A stretch of 64,000 nt of DNA from Shinisaurus crocodilurus (Eukaryota; Chordata; Lepidosauria; Squamata; Shinisauridae). Position numbers and translations under genes: made by a program. Within the stretch, counting starts at the first letter, position 1, and each line of letters begins with the position of its first letter. The stretch covers positions 32,004,197-32,068,196 of the forward strand of contig CM037877.1 of assembly GCA_021292165.1 (NCBI GenBank). The letters are read 5' to 3'. The notes under the pieces are model-generated. The model was not told where the DNA came from. It made no database searches and saw nothing but the letters and a program-made list of their open reading frames with translations. Positions 11,356 through 21,494 of the stretch are shown piece after piece.

Positions 11356-11555
11356 TCTGAATATCAGCACAATACACAAAGCCAACCAGATGCCAATGGG
11401 AAGCCTACAAGATGGGGCATGAGTACAGTAGCACCCTCCTCATGTTCTCAGCAAGTGGTATACATCGGCATACTGCCTATGAAATTGGAGATAATATATA
11501 GCCATCAGGACTAGCAGCCATTAATAGCCTTATCCTCCATGAATTTGTCTAACCC
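11356..11555 (+). mobile_element. Squamate-type SINE/LINE 3' fragment
   Basis: The blocks GCCAACCAGATGCCAATGGG, GCATACTGCCTATGAAATTG, TAGCCATCAGGACTAGCAGC and CCATGAATTTGTCTAA match, from memory, a common reptile interspersed repeat. I can name it only generically. The 75-codon frame at 11287-11514 lies largely within it and is not a gene. Confidence 0.6.
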
Positions 11556-11666
11556 CCATTTATTTATTTATTTATTCTATTTATACCCCGCCTTTTTTCC
11601 TGCAAGGAACCCAAGGCAGCTTACATAATCCTCCTCCTCCTCTCCATTTTATCCTCACAACAACCA
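11556..11666 (-). mobile_element. CORE-SINE/L2 3' tail fragment
   Basis: This is the reverse complement of the L2-like tail seen at 7530-7640, including TTTATACCCCGCC and CAGCTTACATAATCC. It starts with a TTTA repeat tail and is 5'-truncated. Confidence 0.8.
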
Positions 11667-12304
11667 GACACCCAAATTGGTAGTGGTTACTACATCTTGT
11701 GCTAATGCTATAGTTTAACAATGTGCTGTGTGAAGAAGAAATCCCTTCTTGTCCCATATGTTTGACTCAGGGATGGAAGTTTTGGAACTTATTTATTGTT
11801 TAAAAGAGACTGAACCTTCATTGAAAAATAACTAAATGTAAAAAGGGGGGGGGAACCCACTAGCAATAGTCCCAGATGTATCAATACTCCTGCGGGAGAA
11901 TGAGATTGCAAGTAACAAGAAGGCTAGGTTTGCAATATGTATTTATAATTCACAGTGGCAGAGAACAATTAATAGTTCATATACCATTAGTCCTAGCAAT
12001 TTTATTAGTCCTGGGAACAGCAACCATGCATAATTTCTACCAAGACCAGTTGCCCAGCCTAATGTCAGCTGACTTAGACAGAGTCAGCAATAACAATCAT
12101 AGTTCAGGAGAGTCATGCATTTTCTAGCTCTTTTGCATAGGAGTGATGGAAAAATAATTTCTAAATGCAAGTAGGCAGGACTCAGGAAAATCCCCAAAGT
12201 CCTAATTGTGACAGTTTCAAAAGCAAAGCAAAACAACAACAAAAATTGAGCCTTCCATCTTCTATCACTACTCAGTTTCTCAGTGATCTTGCTACATATA
12301 TAAG

Positions 12305-12432
12305 GTAGTATACCAGTGTGATATAGAGCCAGTGTGGGTGAAGTGGCTGTGGCGAACCAGATTCAGTTCCCTGTTCAGTCATGAAGCCCACTGAACATCC
12401 TTAGGAAAATGCTATCTCTGACCCTATTGGGA
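12305..12432 (+). mobile_element. Diverged CORE-SINE head
   Basis: The sequence GAGCCAGTGTGGGTGAAGTG, followed by a degenerate B-box region and CAGTCATGAAGCCCACTGAA, matches the head of the SINE at 7399 with many substitutions. The 3' part is lost. Confidence 0.6.
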
Positions 12433-13174
12433 GAGTTCTGCCATCAGTCTTTCAGAGGCTCTGAACCTTGGCCGGCCCAGTCAGAAGAAAACAAAGCTGG
12501 ACTGGAAGTGGAAGTGTTGGCAATGTCAGTATGCATGTGCAAACAACTCCAGGGCACATTCATTTCCTACAAATCTCTGGGCAGTGAATGCAGTAGGCAG
12601 TTAAAGACCCCAAGGCCGCAGTGAACTCAGCAAGGTGGGATGTGTGTAAGAAGGCTGGAGTGGGGAAGGAGTGCCTGACGAGGACCCCTAGGGGAGTGCT
12701 TTCCCAGAGGGCAGCCCATCCATCTAAGAGGCCTGCTACAATTCTGCAACAGGGGCCACGCATGGCTAAGCAATCCAAGGAACAGCAGGGCTGATGATGT
12801 GAGTTCCTCCCATCCCCATTGAAGGGTTGGGTATGGGGAGGAGTTTCCACTCAAAGATCAGCCAATAAGCTTTAACACCTACCTTCTGACTTAAAGGGAG
12901 AAGCAACCTGATATAAGCTGCTAATGGACAAAGAAGCAGTGGCAACCCAACATCTTACCAATGGAGATTTGACCTTGGGGAAATCATTAACACCGCACAC
13001 TTGGAGTCATAGTGCTTGCTGCTAGGACTGCAGCCACTTATTTGGGCAAATGTATTGGTAAAAAAATGTATTTCTAAAGCAACATATAATCTGTTCACCT
13101 ATCAATGATGCTGATCTTGATTTTGTAATTAGACTCATTCAGTGACCAGAGAAGCATCGCTTGGTTCCTCATAC

Positions 13175-13286
13175 AATCTTGATGGAATCAAAGTGATTCA
13201 TAGCTACTGTGGAAAGTGTCTGTGCAGTTTCTGTCTGTATCAAACATCCTTGGACAACTTTGAAGCATCACGTAACCATCTTTTCC
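13175..13286 (-). pseudogene. Penultimate recognisable exon of 5'-nucleotidase-like pseudogene, frameshifted
   Basis: After a canonical acceptor (TAGGTTTTTCAG) the - strand reads GKDGYVMLQSCPRMFDTDRN. This is the conserved GKDGY block near the end of the 5_nucleotid_C domain. The frame then shifts by one base and continues as AQTLSTVAMNHFDSIKI, the family's LST..NHF ending, up to a canonical GTATGA donor at 13174-13173. The exon is 112 nt, one more than 37 codons, so a single inserted base explains the shift. Without it both exon borders are phase 0. In the direct frame, translation would run into a TGA. The domain match is strong, and the frameshift is seen directly. Confidence 0.85.
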
Positions 13287-13710
13287 CTGAAAAACCTAAG
13301 AAGCTAAACTTGTCCACAAGCACACATACTTTACAGATATAAGCATGTAAGTAGGTGTTTAAAATGTACGTTATATTATCAATCACCACGGCTATATTTG
13401 GGGATGATAAGATGCATCACAACACATAAGATTTACTGGCAAACTAAGAACTATGGAGACAAAACATTCAAGAAATATTCAATGTAAATATTTGGTATGG
13501 CATTAATATAGACCAATGCTTTGGGAGTGCAGTTACCAAATCTGAATCTTTCCATGTGATATTTACCATGTTTGTTTAGTTTATGTATTTTATTTGACTC
13601 TTCCAACATCTCCTTTACTTCTGTTTCTAAACAAGCCATTAATCCAAATGAATAATAGAAGGGGGGGGGGAATAAGGATTATATAAATAGTAACATAATT
13701 AGATTTGGAG

Positions 13711-13799
13711 CGCAATCCTATACATGTCTACTCAGATGTAAATGCCATTGAGTTCAATGGGACTTAATCCCAGGAAAGTAGGTACAATATTGCGCTGTT
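13711..13799. repeat. Short palindromic MITE (CTATACATGTCTACTC family)
   Basis: GCGCAATCCTATACATGTCT on the left is mirrored by GTACAATATTGCGC on the right. The centre GAGTTCAATGGGACTTAATC is typical of the family. Confidence 0.75.
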
Positions 13800-14518
13800 A
13801 AAGATACTTTGCAGGAAAATCATTGTATGCTGATTAGTCAGTTTCTTTATATCATACAGCTGGGAAATGGTTTGAAGAACTGCAACTGCAGCATTTCGTT
13901 AATAATTGAAATATATTAACATATGACAAGAAAATTAATGGATTTAGACATTTTAATGCAAAATAGCATGAACATTTGAAGGGGTTTGTGTCAAAAATAT
14001 ATAGAATATTATTAAAACATTTATGAGATCTGGTGACAGAAAAGCACAGAAGCAAGACAAAGGGCTCCCTGTAAACTCTTAGAAAGATGAAAGCCTTTGG
14101 ATAAAACAGCCAATTAAATCATGATGTGTATGTACTCAGGAGTCCATTTTAAAGCTTTTATTAGGCTGATGCTTTTTATATACAAGGCAAGTGCTGGAGA
14201 GGTTGTAATGAAAATGGTAACGTGTATCACATGTGACTGATGTGAGCCCTGCATACCCTCCCAAATAGCTGGGTGGCAGAATTTAAACTTTTTTTTAAAG
14301 CGTTGTGTGCGTAGCCCATCTGTTGAAGTACAGAGGGAACTTGTGCATCTGCTTGGAAAGTTTATTGGACCCAATAATAACCATCTACATACTGTAACTG
14401 CCACAACTGCTGATTATGAATTATCTTCTGTTTTACTTATTCTGTTCAGTTGCACCAGATTCAGCCAGTTGCTCCAGATTCAGTTCTGTTAAAATATTTC
14501 TTCTTCTCCAGTATAGAT
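13800..14518. other. Unassigned pseudogene intron sequence
   Basis: I looked here for the missing phosphatase exon between the LDGR and GKDGY blocks and found none that I could defend. A - strand open frame at 14114-14404 shows no clear family match. Confidence 0.3.
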
Positions 14519-14592
14519 TTCATAGATCATAGAGTTGGAAGGAGCCTACAAGGCTATCGAGTCCAACCCGCTGCTCAATGCAGGAAACTAGA
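14519..14592 (-). mobile_element. CR1 3' end fragment
   Basis: TCATAGATCATAGAGTTGGA, followed by the reversed CR1 terminal region up to CTGCTCAATGCAGG, marks a short CR1 3' end in reverse orientation. It directly abuts the 5S-derived SINE. Confidence 0.85.
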
Positions 14593-14679
14593 GGAGGGGT
14601 CTCCCATCCAAGTAATAACCAGGCCTGACCCTGCTTAGCTTTCCACGCTCAGACAAGCTGAGCAAGCGTAAGCCATATT
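14593..14679 (-). mobile_element. 5S-rRNA-derived SINE, 3' part
   Basis: The reverse complement reads AGCTAAGCAGGGTCAGGCCT, then GGTTATTACTTGGATGGGAG. This is the internal promoter region of 5S rRNA (A box, intermediate element and C box area) with SINE-like substitutions. The remaining 5' portion lies at 17693-17722, on the far side of the LINE. A functional 5S gene is ruled out by the substitutions and the interruption. Confidence 0.8.
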
Positions 14680-17600
14680 CATCATCATCAGGCGATCACT
14701 CGTGACCGAGTAAGATTGTCTTCCGGGATAAAAGGAGGAAATTCTAAAGAAGATTGTGTAGACTCTAGCGATGGGTCCGTAAGTGACTGTGGAGGCCAAT
14801 TCTAGATCCACACAGCTTCCCACAGTGAGGACACAGGTTACCAGATAGAAGATGGTCCTGTAAAGGATTCATTTGACGTGCTTTTCGCTTAGCACATTTC
14901 TCCCTTTCACCTTGCACTCGGGCTTCTTCAAAGTCCATGGAACCTTTGTGAAAGGCCAACCTCCATTTAGATCGTTCATGGGCCAGAGCTTCCCAGTTTT
15001 CGATGTTTATATTGCATTTTTTTAGATTAGCCTTATGAACTTCTTTAAACCTCTTATATTGACCACCGATATTCCGCTTTCCATCCTTGAGTTGGGAGTA
15101 AAGTAACTGCTTTGGGAGACGGCAGTCAGGCATTCGAACAACATGACCGGTCCACTGAAGTTGGCGTTGAAGGATCATTTTTTCAATGCTAGTAGTCTTT
15201 GCTTCTTCCAGTACACTGACATTTGTTCGTCTATCTTCCCAAGTAATTTGCAGGATTTTCCGGAGGCAACATTGATGAAACCTTTCAAGGAGGTGGAAGT
15301 GACGTTTATAGATAGTCCATGTTTCGCAGGCATACAATAAAGTTGGTAATACAATGGCTTCATAAACCAGTGTTTTGGTCTTCTTACAAATATCCCGATC
15401 CTCGAACACTCTATGTTTCATTCGAGAAAATGCGGCACTTGCGGAGCTCAGACGATGCTGGATTTCACTGTCAATGTTAGCTGTAACAGAAAGATAGCTG
15501 CCAAGATAGAGAAAATGATCGACATTTTCCAGTATTGTCCCGCCAAGCTGGATAGATGGCATCACCAAAGGATTGGCTTGCACTTGCTGATGAAGCACTT
15601 TGGTTTTTTTGATGTTAAGTGAGAGACCAAGTTTTTCATATGCTTCTGCAAAAGCATTTAGGATAGTTTGGAGATCATCCTCTGAATGTGCGGAGACCAC
15701 ATTATCATCAGCATACTGAAGTTCCACAACGGAGGTTGTAATTACCTTACTTTTTGCTTTCAGCCTGCTGAGATTAAAAAGCTTTCCATCTGTTCGATAT
15801 ATAATTCCCACACCGGTGGGAAGTTTCCCCTTGACAGGATGTAAAACCATGGCGATGAAAATGGCAAATAATGTTGGGGCGATAACACATCCCTCTTTAA
15901 CACCTGATCCCACTTTAAATGGAGCACCATGAGAGCCGTTGTTGTCCAAAACCGTTGCCGTCATGTTGTCATGGAGAAGTCGCAAGATATTCACAAATTT
16001 ATTGGGGCATCCAATTTTCATAAGGATAGTCCAGAGAGCTGTACGGTCTACAGTATCAAAGGCCTTAGCCAAATCGATAAATGCCATATAAAGGGGTTGA
16101 TTTTGCTCCCGGCATTTTTCTTGGAGCTGACATGCAGTAAAAATCATGTCTACTGTCCCTCTAGAGGGGCGGAAACCATATTGAGTTTCAGGGAGGATCT
16201 CTTCTGAAATAGATAGAAGACGGTTTGCGAGAATCCTAGCAAATATTTTACCTGCGGTTGCTAAGAGAGAAATGCCCCGATAGTTTCCACAGTCTGTTCT
16301 ATCACCCTTCTTAAAGAGGGTGATAATTATGGCATCCCTGAAGTCTTCTGGGATCTCTTCTCTTATCCAGATTTTTTCGATGAGTTTATGAAGATGTTGT
16401 ACAAGTTCGGGGGGCCCTTCTTTAAAGATTTCAGCAGGAATCCCATCTGGTCCACTAGCTTTGTTGTTCTTCATTTGATTAATGGCTTTTTTTACTTCAT
16501 CCAAAGTGGGGAGTATTGCAAGTTCCTCTTTAATTTGTTTTTGCGGGATTTGCGAAAAAATCTCATTATCCACCTTAGATTTACGATTTAAAAGGTCATA
16601 ATAATGCTCTTTCCAACGCAGTGCAATAGACTCTTTGTCTTTTAAGAGTTTGGTGCCATCTTTTGATTGTAAAGGGTTTGTACCATAGGTTTTTGGTCCA
16701 TAAATGGCCCTTGTGGCCTTAAAAAAGCCCCGTGCATCATGAGATTCTGCAAGTTGTTGAATTTCTTCAGCTTTCTTTTTCCACCAAGCGTTCTTAAGTT
16801 CTCTTGTTCTTCTTTGGACCTCAGCCTTTGCGCTAGCGTAGGTTTTTTTCTTGGCAGCGCAGTTAATATCATTTTGCCATATTTGGAAGGCTTTCCTTTT
16901 TTGGTCAATTATATATTTAATCTCATTGTCATTTTCATCAAACCAATCCTGATGTTTCTTAGTTTCATATCCAATAGTTTGTTCACAAGCTGCAGTAATG
17001 GAGGTTTTCAGCTTAGACCAATGGTCCTCAATGTTGTCAGGAGGTTCCGTAGGTAGATGTTCCTTAAGAAGTGATTGAAGACGAATTTGCTTAATAGGAT
17101 CTTGAAGGACTTGGATGTTCATTTTACGCCTTGGTTTCCTTCCTTGAAGCCTACGTTGGGGAGCAATATTGATAACCATTGTGGACCGGATTAGTCGGTG
17201 GTCTGTCCAGCAGTCGTCGGCACTCACCATGGCCCTAGTAAGAAGTACATCGCGGCGATCTCTAACACGGACAATTACATAATCCAGAAGATGCCAGTGC
17301 TTTGACCGTGGGTGCTGCCATGATGTTTTAAACTTATTCTTTTGTCGAAAGAGCGTGTTTGTAATAGTGAATTTATGCTCTGCACATATAGACAAAAGTA
17401 AGAGTCCGTTCGGGTTGCTATTACCAACTCCATCTTTTCCAATAGTTTCTGGCCATAAATCAAAGTCACGCCCGACTCTTGCGTTAAAATCGCCCAGGTA
17501 TCTCTGACAGGAGAGTGTCCAACTGGCTGTAAAAACTTTCCTTGATGTCATCATCAGCATCTAATGTTGGTGCATAAGCGCTCAAAATAGTTACCTGTTG

Positions 17601-17692
17601 GTTATTGGCGAGCTTTAATCGAAGAGTTATCAGGCGTTCGCCTGACGATCCCTCGCCGGATCGTCACCTTGAAGTGGTGAGTGGGCTTGCGT
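14680..17692 (-). mobile_element. RTE-like LINE with C-terminal C2H2 finger, copy 1
   Basis: The element is on the - strand. Its 3' end is a short TGATGA-type tail (CATCATCATCA on the + strand at 14680), and it is 5'-truncated within the endonuclease domain. It is flanked by a perfect 12-bp direct duplication, GTAAGCCATATT, at 14668-14679 and 17693-17704. Removing the element and one duplication restores a 5S-derived SINE. The short tandem tail and single-ORF layout suggest the RTE group, but the clade is uncertain. A second copy at 43804-45319 is nearly identical. Confidence 0.9.
14765..17560 (-). CDS. LINE endonuclease/reverse transcriptase ORF, 5'-damaged
   Basis: An uninterrupted 931-codon frame encodes most of a LINE polyprotein used for target-primed reverse transcription. 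Residues 22-30 carry the endonuclease motif LGDFNARVG, and about 90-125 hold LDYVIV and the terminal TDHRLI of the APE-like nuclease. Reverse transcriptase spans about 355-690, with motif A FIDLAKAFD at 494-502 and catalytic YADD at 616-619. The C-terminus is a zinc finger with C910, C913, H926 and H930. The Gln expected in motif B (VKQGC) is Glu here, while copy 2 keeps Gln. Upstream, 17512-17690 encodes earlier endonuclease residues (VTILSAYAPTLDADDD) in another frame, so the first Met is not a true start. The ORF is defective but young. Confidence 0.88.
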   Translation of the reverse strand: MLMMTSRKVFTASWTLSCQRYLGDFNARVGRDFDLWPETIGKDGVGNSNPNGLLLLSICAEHKFTITNTLFRQKNKFKTSWQHPRSKHWHLLDYVIVRVRDRRDVLLTRAMVSADDCWTDHRLIRSTMVINIAPQRRLQGRKPRRKMNIQVLQDPIKQIRLQSLLKEHLPTEPPDNIEDHWSKLKTSITAACEQTIGYETKKHQDWFDENDNEIKYIIDQKRKAFQIWQNDINCAAKKKTYASAKAEVQRRTRELKNAWWKKKAEEIQQLAESHDARGFFKATRAIYGPKTYGTNPLQSKDGTKLLKDKESIALRWKEHYYDLLNRKSKVDNEIFSQIPQKQIKEELAILPTLDEVKKAINQMKNNKASGPDGIPAEIFKEGPPELVQHLHKLIEKIWIREEIPEDFRDAIIITLFKKGDRTDCGNYRGISLLATAGKIFARILANRLLSISEEILPETQYGFRPSRGTVDMIFTACQLQEKCREQNQPLYMAFIDLAKAFDTVDRTALWTILMKIGCPNKFVNILRLLHDNMTATVLDNNGSHGAPFKVGSGVKEGCVIAPTLFAIFIAMVLHPVKGKLPTGVGIIYRTDGKLFNLSRLKAKSKVITTSVVELQYADDNVVSAHSEDDLQTILNAFAEAYEKLGLSLNIKKTKVLHQQVQANPLVMPSIQLGGTILENVDHFLYLGSYLSVTANIDSEIQHRLSSASAAFSRMKHRVFEDRDICKKTKTLVYEAIVLPTLLYACETWTIYKRHFHLLERFHQCCLRKILQITWEDRRTNVSVLEEAKTTSIEKMILQRQLQWTGHVVRMPDCRLPKQLLYSQLKDGKRNIGGQYKRFKEVHKANLKKCNINIENWEALAHERSKWRLAFHKGSMDFEEARVQGEREKCAKRKARQMNPLQDHLLSGNLCPHCGKLCGSRIGLHSHLRTHR

Positions 17693-17722
17693 GTAAGCCA
17701 TATTAGGGTGTGGGTGTCCCCA
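17693..17722 (-). mobile_element. 5S-rRNA-derived SINE, 5' part
   Basis: After the duplicated GTAAGCCATATT, the reverse complement reads ACACCCACACCCTAATATGG. This corresponds to the 5' portion of 5S rRNA and continues in register with 14593-14667. The SINE was therefore split by the LINE insertion. Confidence 0.65.
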
Positions 17723-18039
17723 CATTAAAACACATTAAAATCTGTTCCTGTTCTCCAAATGGAGTCAATTGTATTGTAGTAGTTTCCTCTAGATTAATAT
17801 CTTCTGAGGTTTTGTGTTTTTCAGCTTCCTGTTATAGTCCTATCTAGTCCTAAAATGTGTCAGCGACATCATACAATCGAGTTGTTCCTTAGTTGTAGAT
17901 GTTTAACTACATACTAAGAGTACTGTAAATAAGTTGCATGTGTTTTGGATGGATGTTGGTTCTTGCAACATTAAAAATCCATTTTCAGAAGAGTTCAGAG
18001 GGGGGGAAAGAGGCACCTTGTTAAAAATATACGCCATAC

Positions 18040-18205
18040 CTTCCATCAAGAGCTGGGTATCTATAAACTCAATTTTCAAGAGCTTCCAGCAACTGTTTGC
18101 CTGTCACTCTGACTACTAGAAGGGCATCCACGATGGGAAGGATAGTCAAAAGGTAATGCATTGTAAAATCTCCTGCTGGGTGTATTCAATTTGAACTAAG
18201 TGTTC
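18040..18205 (-). pseudogene. 5'-nucleotidase C-terminal-domain exon with two in-frame stops
   Basis: The acceptor TTTTTATAG is followed, on the - strand, by codons reading TLSSN, stop, IHPAGDFTMHYLLTILPIVD, then ALLVVRVTGKQLLEALEN, stop, VYRYPALDG, ending at a GTATGG donor. In the 5_nucleotid_C domain the corresponding conserved string is roughly GTxRSxRIHPAG[ED]FTMxDLLxILPxxD...GxxLLEALENGV..YP.L[ED]GRF. The first stop replaces an Arg codon, consistent with CGA to TGA at a CpG. The second replaces the Gly of ENGV, consistent with GGA to TGA. The exon is 166 nt with both splice sites intact. Domain identity is very clear, and the two nonsense codons mean no full protein can be made. Confidence 0.92.
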
Positions 18206-18813
18206 CTATAAAAATCAAAATGGCATCACCCATCAAAATTACAACATAACTTTCTGAAATGGAACTGATAAACAATTAATGTAATTGTCTTATTAAAATG
18301 ACAATGATGCTGATATGCTATTTCAATGGGAAAATATTTAAACCAGGGGCAGTAGCTATTGTTTGGGGCAACATACAGTACATGTCTACCTGTAAAACAG
18401 GACTCAATCTAAATATTAAATTATTATTAAGATCCCACATTGCAAGATATTATAACATTGGCCAACAAATGCTTTTTTCTTCAACCAGTCATCTGTTCTC
18501 AATGTTTTTCTAACACTTTATTACTAAATTTCAAATACCCTAGAAAGCAGTAGGTACTGCAGGGCATATTTTGGGCCGGCCCCTTTCTGCATACATCAGG
18601 CCCCTCTCTGAATTTTCAGCTTTTATTAAAGCAAGTCTCTAGTCTAGTCCTTTTTACGTATAGAGATTGTGAAGACATGAGCTGTATTCTGCACCATGAG
18701 AGGGAAGGGGGGGAACAGCCCAGTTAACCAAGCCCCTCCTGTGACCCTGGCTGCCTCCACTAAACAGCCCTTAAATGTCTGTAACTTACCGACCCAGCCA
18801 ACTCCCTGTACTA
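18206..18813. other. Unassigned pseudogene intron sequence
   Basis: No exon encoding the expected GNHDFDFG, THMR or GGHDH metallophosphatase motifs was found here on the - strand. It is otherwise AT-rich and unremarkable. Confidence 0.35.
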
Positions 18814-19128
18814 CAGGGGTGGGCAGCCTGTGGCCCTAGGGCTACATGCCGCCCTTGCCCTAATTGCAAAAGCCCTCTGCAAGTGATCAGTTCAGACTTC
18901 TTTCGTGAGCAATCTATCCCTCCTCTAGCAGCCCACTGGGTGGGGAGGAAGGGGGAAAGAGAGGCGCAGAACGACAGAAGAGATGGCAGAAAGAGAGAGA
19001 GAGAGAAAATGGTTGGCTCTGACCCTGCCCACTACTGGCTTCAACCCCATCCACCACCGGCAGTTCCAAACAGATTACCTCCGAGGGAATGAGGCCCTCA
19101 GCAGACAAGAGGTTCCCAGCCACCGCTG
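18814..19128. mobile_element. hAT-like nonautonomous element
   Basis: The left end CAGGGGTGGGCAGCCTGTGG and the right end CCCAGCCACCGCTG form an imperfect inverted pair. The adjacent octamers CTGTACTA and CTGTACTG are similar only if the right border is drawn three bases earlier. There is no transposase. Confidence 0.5.
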
Positions 19129-20139
19129 TACTGGGTAGTGTGGTAAAACAGTTAACCATTGAATGAAAAGCAAGGCACCGGACCAAAGTTAAACAAAGCA
19201 ACAACAAAAAAGATTTTACTAAAGTTTTGAAAGGCTGGAATTTAGGCCAGTTTTGTGAAGACATTTCTAAAGAAAGAAATGCTGAAAGAAAGAAAATAAG
19301 ACATAGAAATAACATGGGGAAAACACATGAATTTACTTAATCTAGAGTGTTTCCCTTCTTAAGCCCATACTTAGCAATAATACAGTTCAGCTCGCCTAAT
19401 CCATTGGCAGTACAGCTTCTAGTTTTTTCAGCCCAGCTTCTTTTGTCCCTAGATTGGCTCCTCAGTCTGCAGACCTTTCTGCCCCAGCTCATGGCTTCTT
19501 TCTTTTATTTTCAGCTCTTTTCCCAACAGCACTCTAACTCTATTTTCTACCAGCTTGCCAGCTTCTACACTCTATCAACACTCAGACTAAATGCAGGCTT
19601 TGTGGCTTCAATATCAAGGTTGTTTGTTTTTGTTTGTTTTTCTCGGCTCCCTACCCTTTCTCTTTTGCTTACCCACCCAGCTTGATGAAGAGTTCTGTGA
19701 ACTTGAAAACTTACTCACCAACCAGCTTCTTCTGGCTTCCTCTTCCAACTATTTGTTGTGAACCATGGAAGCCACCAGGGCTTCAGATCACATATTGTGC
19801 CAAGCCAACTTTTCCAGAAATTTCCATTTGACCGTTATTGGCATGAAGAAGAACCAAAGAGAACACAGGAAAGCTTGGCTGTGATCCTTCCCACTGGATG
19901 ACCATGGGCCATGGCAAGGCTCCACTAAAGTGGCAGCCCCCAACCTGGTTGAAAAATAGATCAAATAGGGTCCACAATGTGGTGCCCATGAAGCTCTCCA
20001 CTCTCTGCCCCTTTCAACAATTTATTTTTAATTTAAAAATGTGAAAAATGTTAGGGCACCAGGTTCTCTTTCCTGTTCCTTAACCTGCTGCTGATCAGCT
20101 GTTCAGCAGGCAGGAAGGAAAGAATTGCTTCCTAGACCT
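19129..20139. other. Unassigned spacer
   Basis: There is pyrimidine-rich and low-complexity DNA around 19345-19690 but no defensible gene. The open frames here have no recognisable motif. Confidence 0.35.
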
Positions 20140-20487
20140 ACCCAATCCTCTTCCATCCACACAGACCTTTCCCCTTTTCTCTCTATCACTCCTCTAGCCT
20201 TGCTATTTCTCTCCAGCCAATCCCTTTCCTCGTTATTTCTCTCCCTTCCCCATCCCTTGCCTTCTTCTTTCTCTCCCTTCCTAGCCCCTAGCCTTGTTCT
20301 TTCTTTCCCATTCACCCCTCTATCTTGCTGTTTCTCTCCACTACCAGCCTCTAACTTCACTATTTCTCTCCCCATCATTATCTTGCTGTTTCTCCCCACT
20401 CCTAGCCTCTAGACTTGCTCTTTCTCTCCGCTCTTCCCCTTTGCATTGCTATTTCCTCTTCCCACCCAGCTCCTTGCTTTGCTGTTT
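20140..20487. repeat. Pyrimidine-rich degenerate minisatellite
   Basis: An irregular unit of about 35-45 bp containing CTAGCCTTGCTATTTCTCTC recurs roughly eight times with heavy variation. The open frames on both strands (20103-20527) come from this bias and are not genes. Confidence 0.7.
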
Positions 20488-20510
20488 CACACACACACAC
20501 ACACACACAC
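20488..20510. repeat. (CA)n microsatellite
   Basis: About eleven CA dinucleotides at the end of the pyrimidine-rich block. Confidence 0.95.
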
Positions 20511-21236
20511 TTCCTTTGACTAGCTAGGCCACCCAGCCGCCATTATGTGACTAGCCACATCCTCCATTGGAGACATTTTCTGGTAGTGCCCATAGCAGTT
20601 TCTCAAATTTCCAAATGTGTCCATGGGTCTAAATAGCTTGGGACCCCTGAAACAGACTCATACAAGCACACGATAGAAAAGTGAGTTCAGGAATTTTCTG
20701 TACATAATAAAGCAGAGAAAATAAAGCAGAGCTGAGAGACACTGTTGGATCCTTCCTGAAGATGGTGCTAGAGTGCGGAGAAACTCCTGAGATTAAAGGA
20801 ACCCTTAGAAAAGCTGCAGGTGGGTCACTGTTTCAGGTGCTGTGGGACTGAGGCATGCGGCACTGTGGCAAAAACCCAGTTCCATGGTTTAAAGTCACTT
20901 CAGCAGGGGAGCGAGAACAGACAGATGCACCCAGGACAACTGGGCTTGTCATGAAACCCAAGAGCGAGCATCTGGTTCCGGACCCTGGGAGGCCACAGAC
21001 CCAAGTGGTTTCAGCAAGTGATTTCAGTGAAGTGGGAGGCCAGGAACACAAGTTGAATTTTTATAGTTTTGACAAAAGGGCCCAAAGGAAAAAGGTCTGG
21101 ATACAATTTAAACAAAGCAAACAAGAAGGGGAAATTCTTTTGAGCATCACTGACGGGACAGATATAAGATGGACCCAGGTCCAATCAGAACAGGACTCCT
21201 CTATGATTGCAGTGGTTCAAAGTGTGCAGCCCCTGA
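20511..21236. other. Unassigned spacer with an unexplained ORF
   Basis: A 158-codon + strand open frame (20855-21331) covers much of this block and runs into the MITE that follows. It has no recognised domain. Codon use looks ordinary, but the missing domain and the MITE overlap argue against a gene. Confidence 0.3.
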
Positions 21237-21494
21237 TCTGGTTCACATGTACCGATGGGTTGCCATGCACGAGTGGGGATGAGTGGTTCCACTTTTACTG
21301 CACAACCCACAATCGGCTCCTTCAGGGTTAACCCTGAATGGTAACAATGGTTTGTTGTCGGGTTAACTGCTGGGTTCTTTAGCCCCAAACAACCCAGAGG
21401 TCCGGGTTCACATGTCTCACTGCACAACCTATAAAGGAGCCAAGCATGGATTGTGCAGTAAAAGCAGGAGAGTGGTTGTCATTATGTGAGAACA
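21237..21494. repeat. Foldback MITE
   Basis: Arms such as TTTTACTGCACAACCCACAA and its inverse TTGTGCAGTAAAA face each other, and TTCACATGT/TTATGTGAGAA lies near the ends. GGGTTAAC-type blocks in the centre link it to the GGGTTCAGACAACA family. Confidence 0.6.

Noticed and set aside
13451..13639. Candidate - strand exon (ETEVKEMLEESNKIHKLNKHG) with a fair donor
   Set aside because: It has no match to the phosphatase family and only a weak acceptor.
14114..14404. Candidate missing phosphatase exon (FKKKFKFCHPAIWEG region, - strand)
   Set aside because: There is a vague similarity to the VKFxFDP block, but no convincing acceptor, donor or phase.
14593..14679. 5S rRNA gene
   Set aside because: Only part of the 5S sequence is present, with many substitutions, and it is interrupted by a LINE. 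It is a 5S-derived SINE.
17811..17880. Open - strand stretch EAEKHKTSEDINLEE after an AACAG acceptor
   Set aside because: It runs into the 5S SINE without a donor and has no family match.
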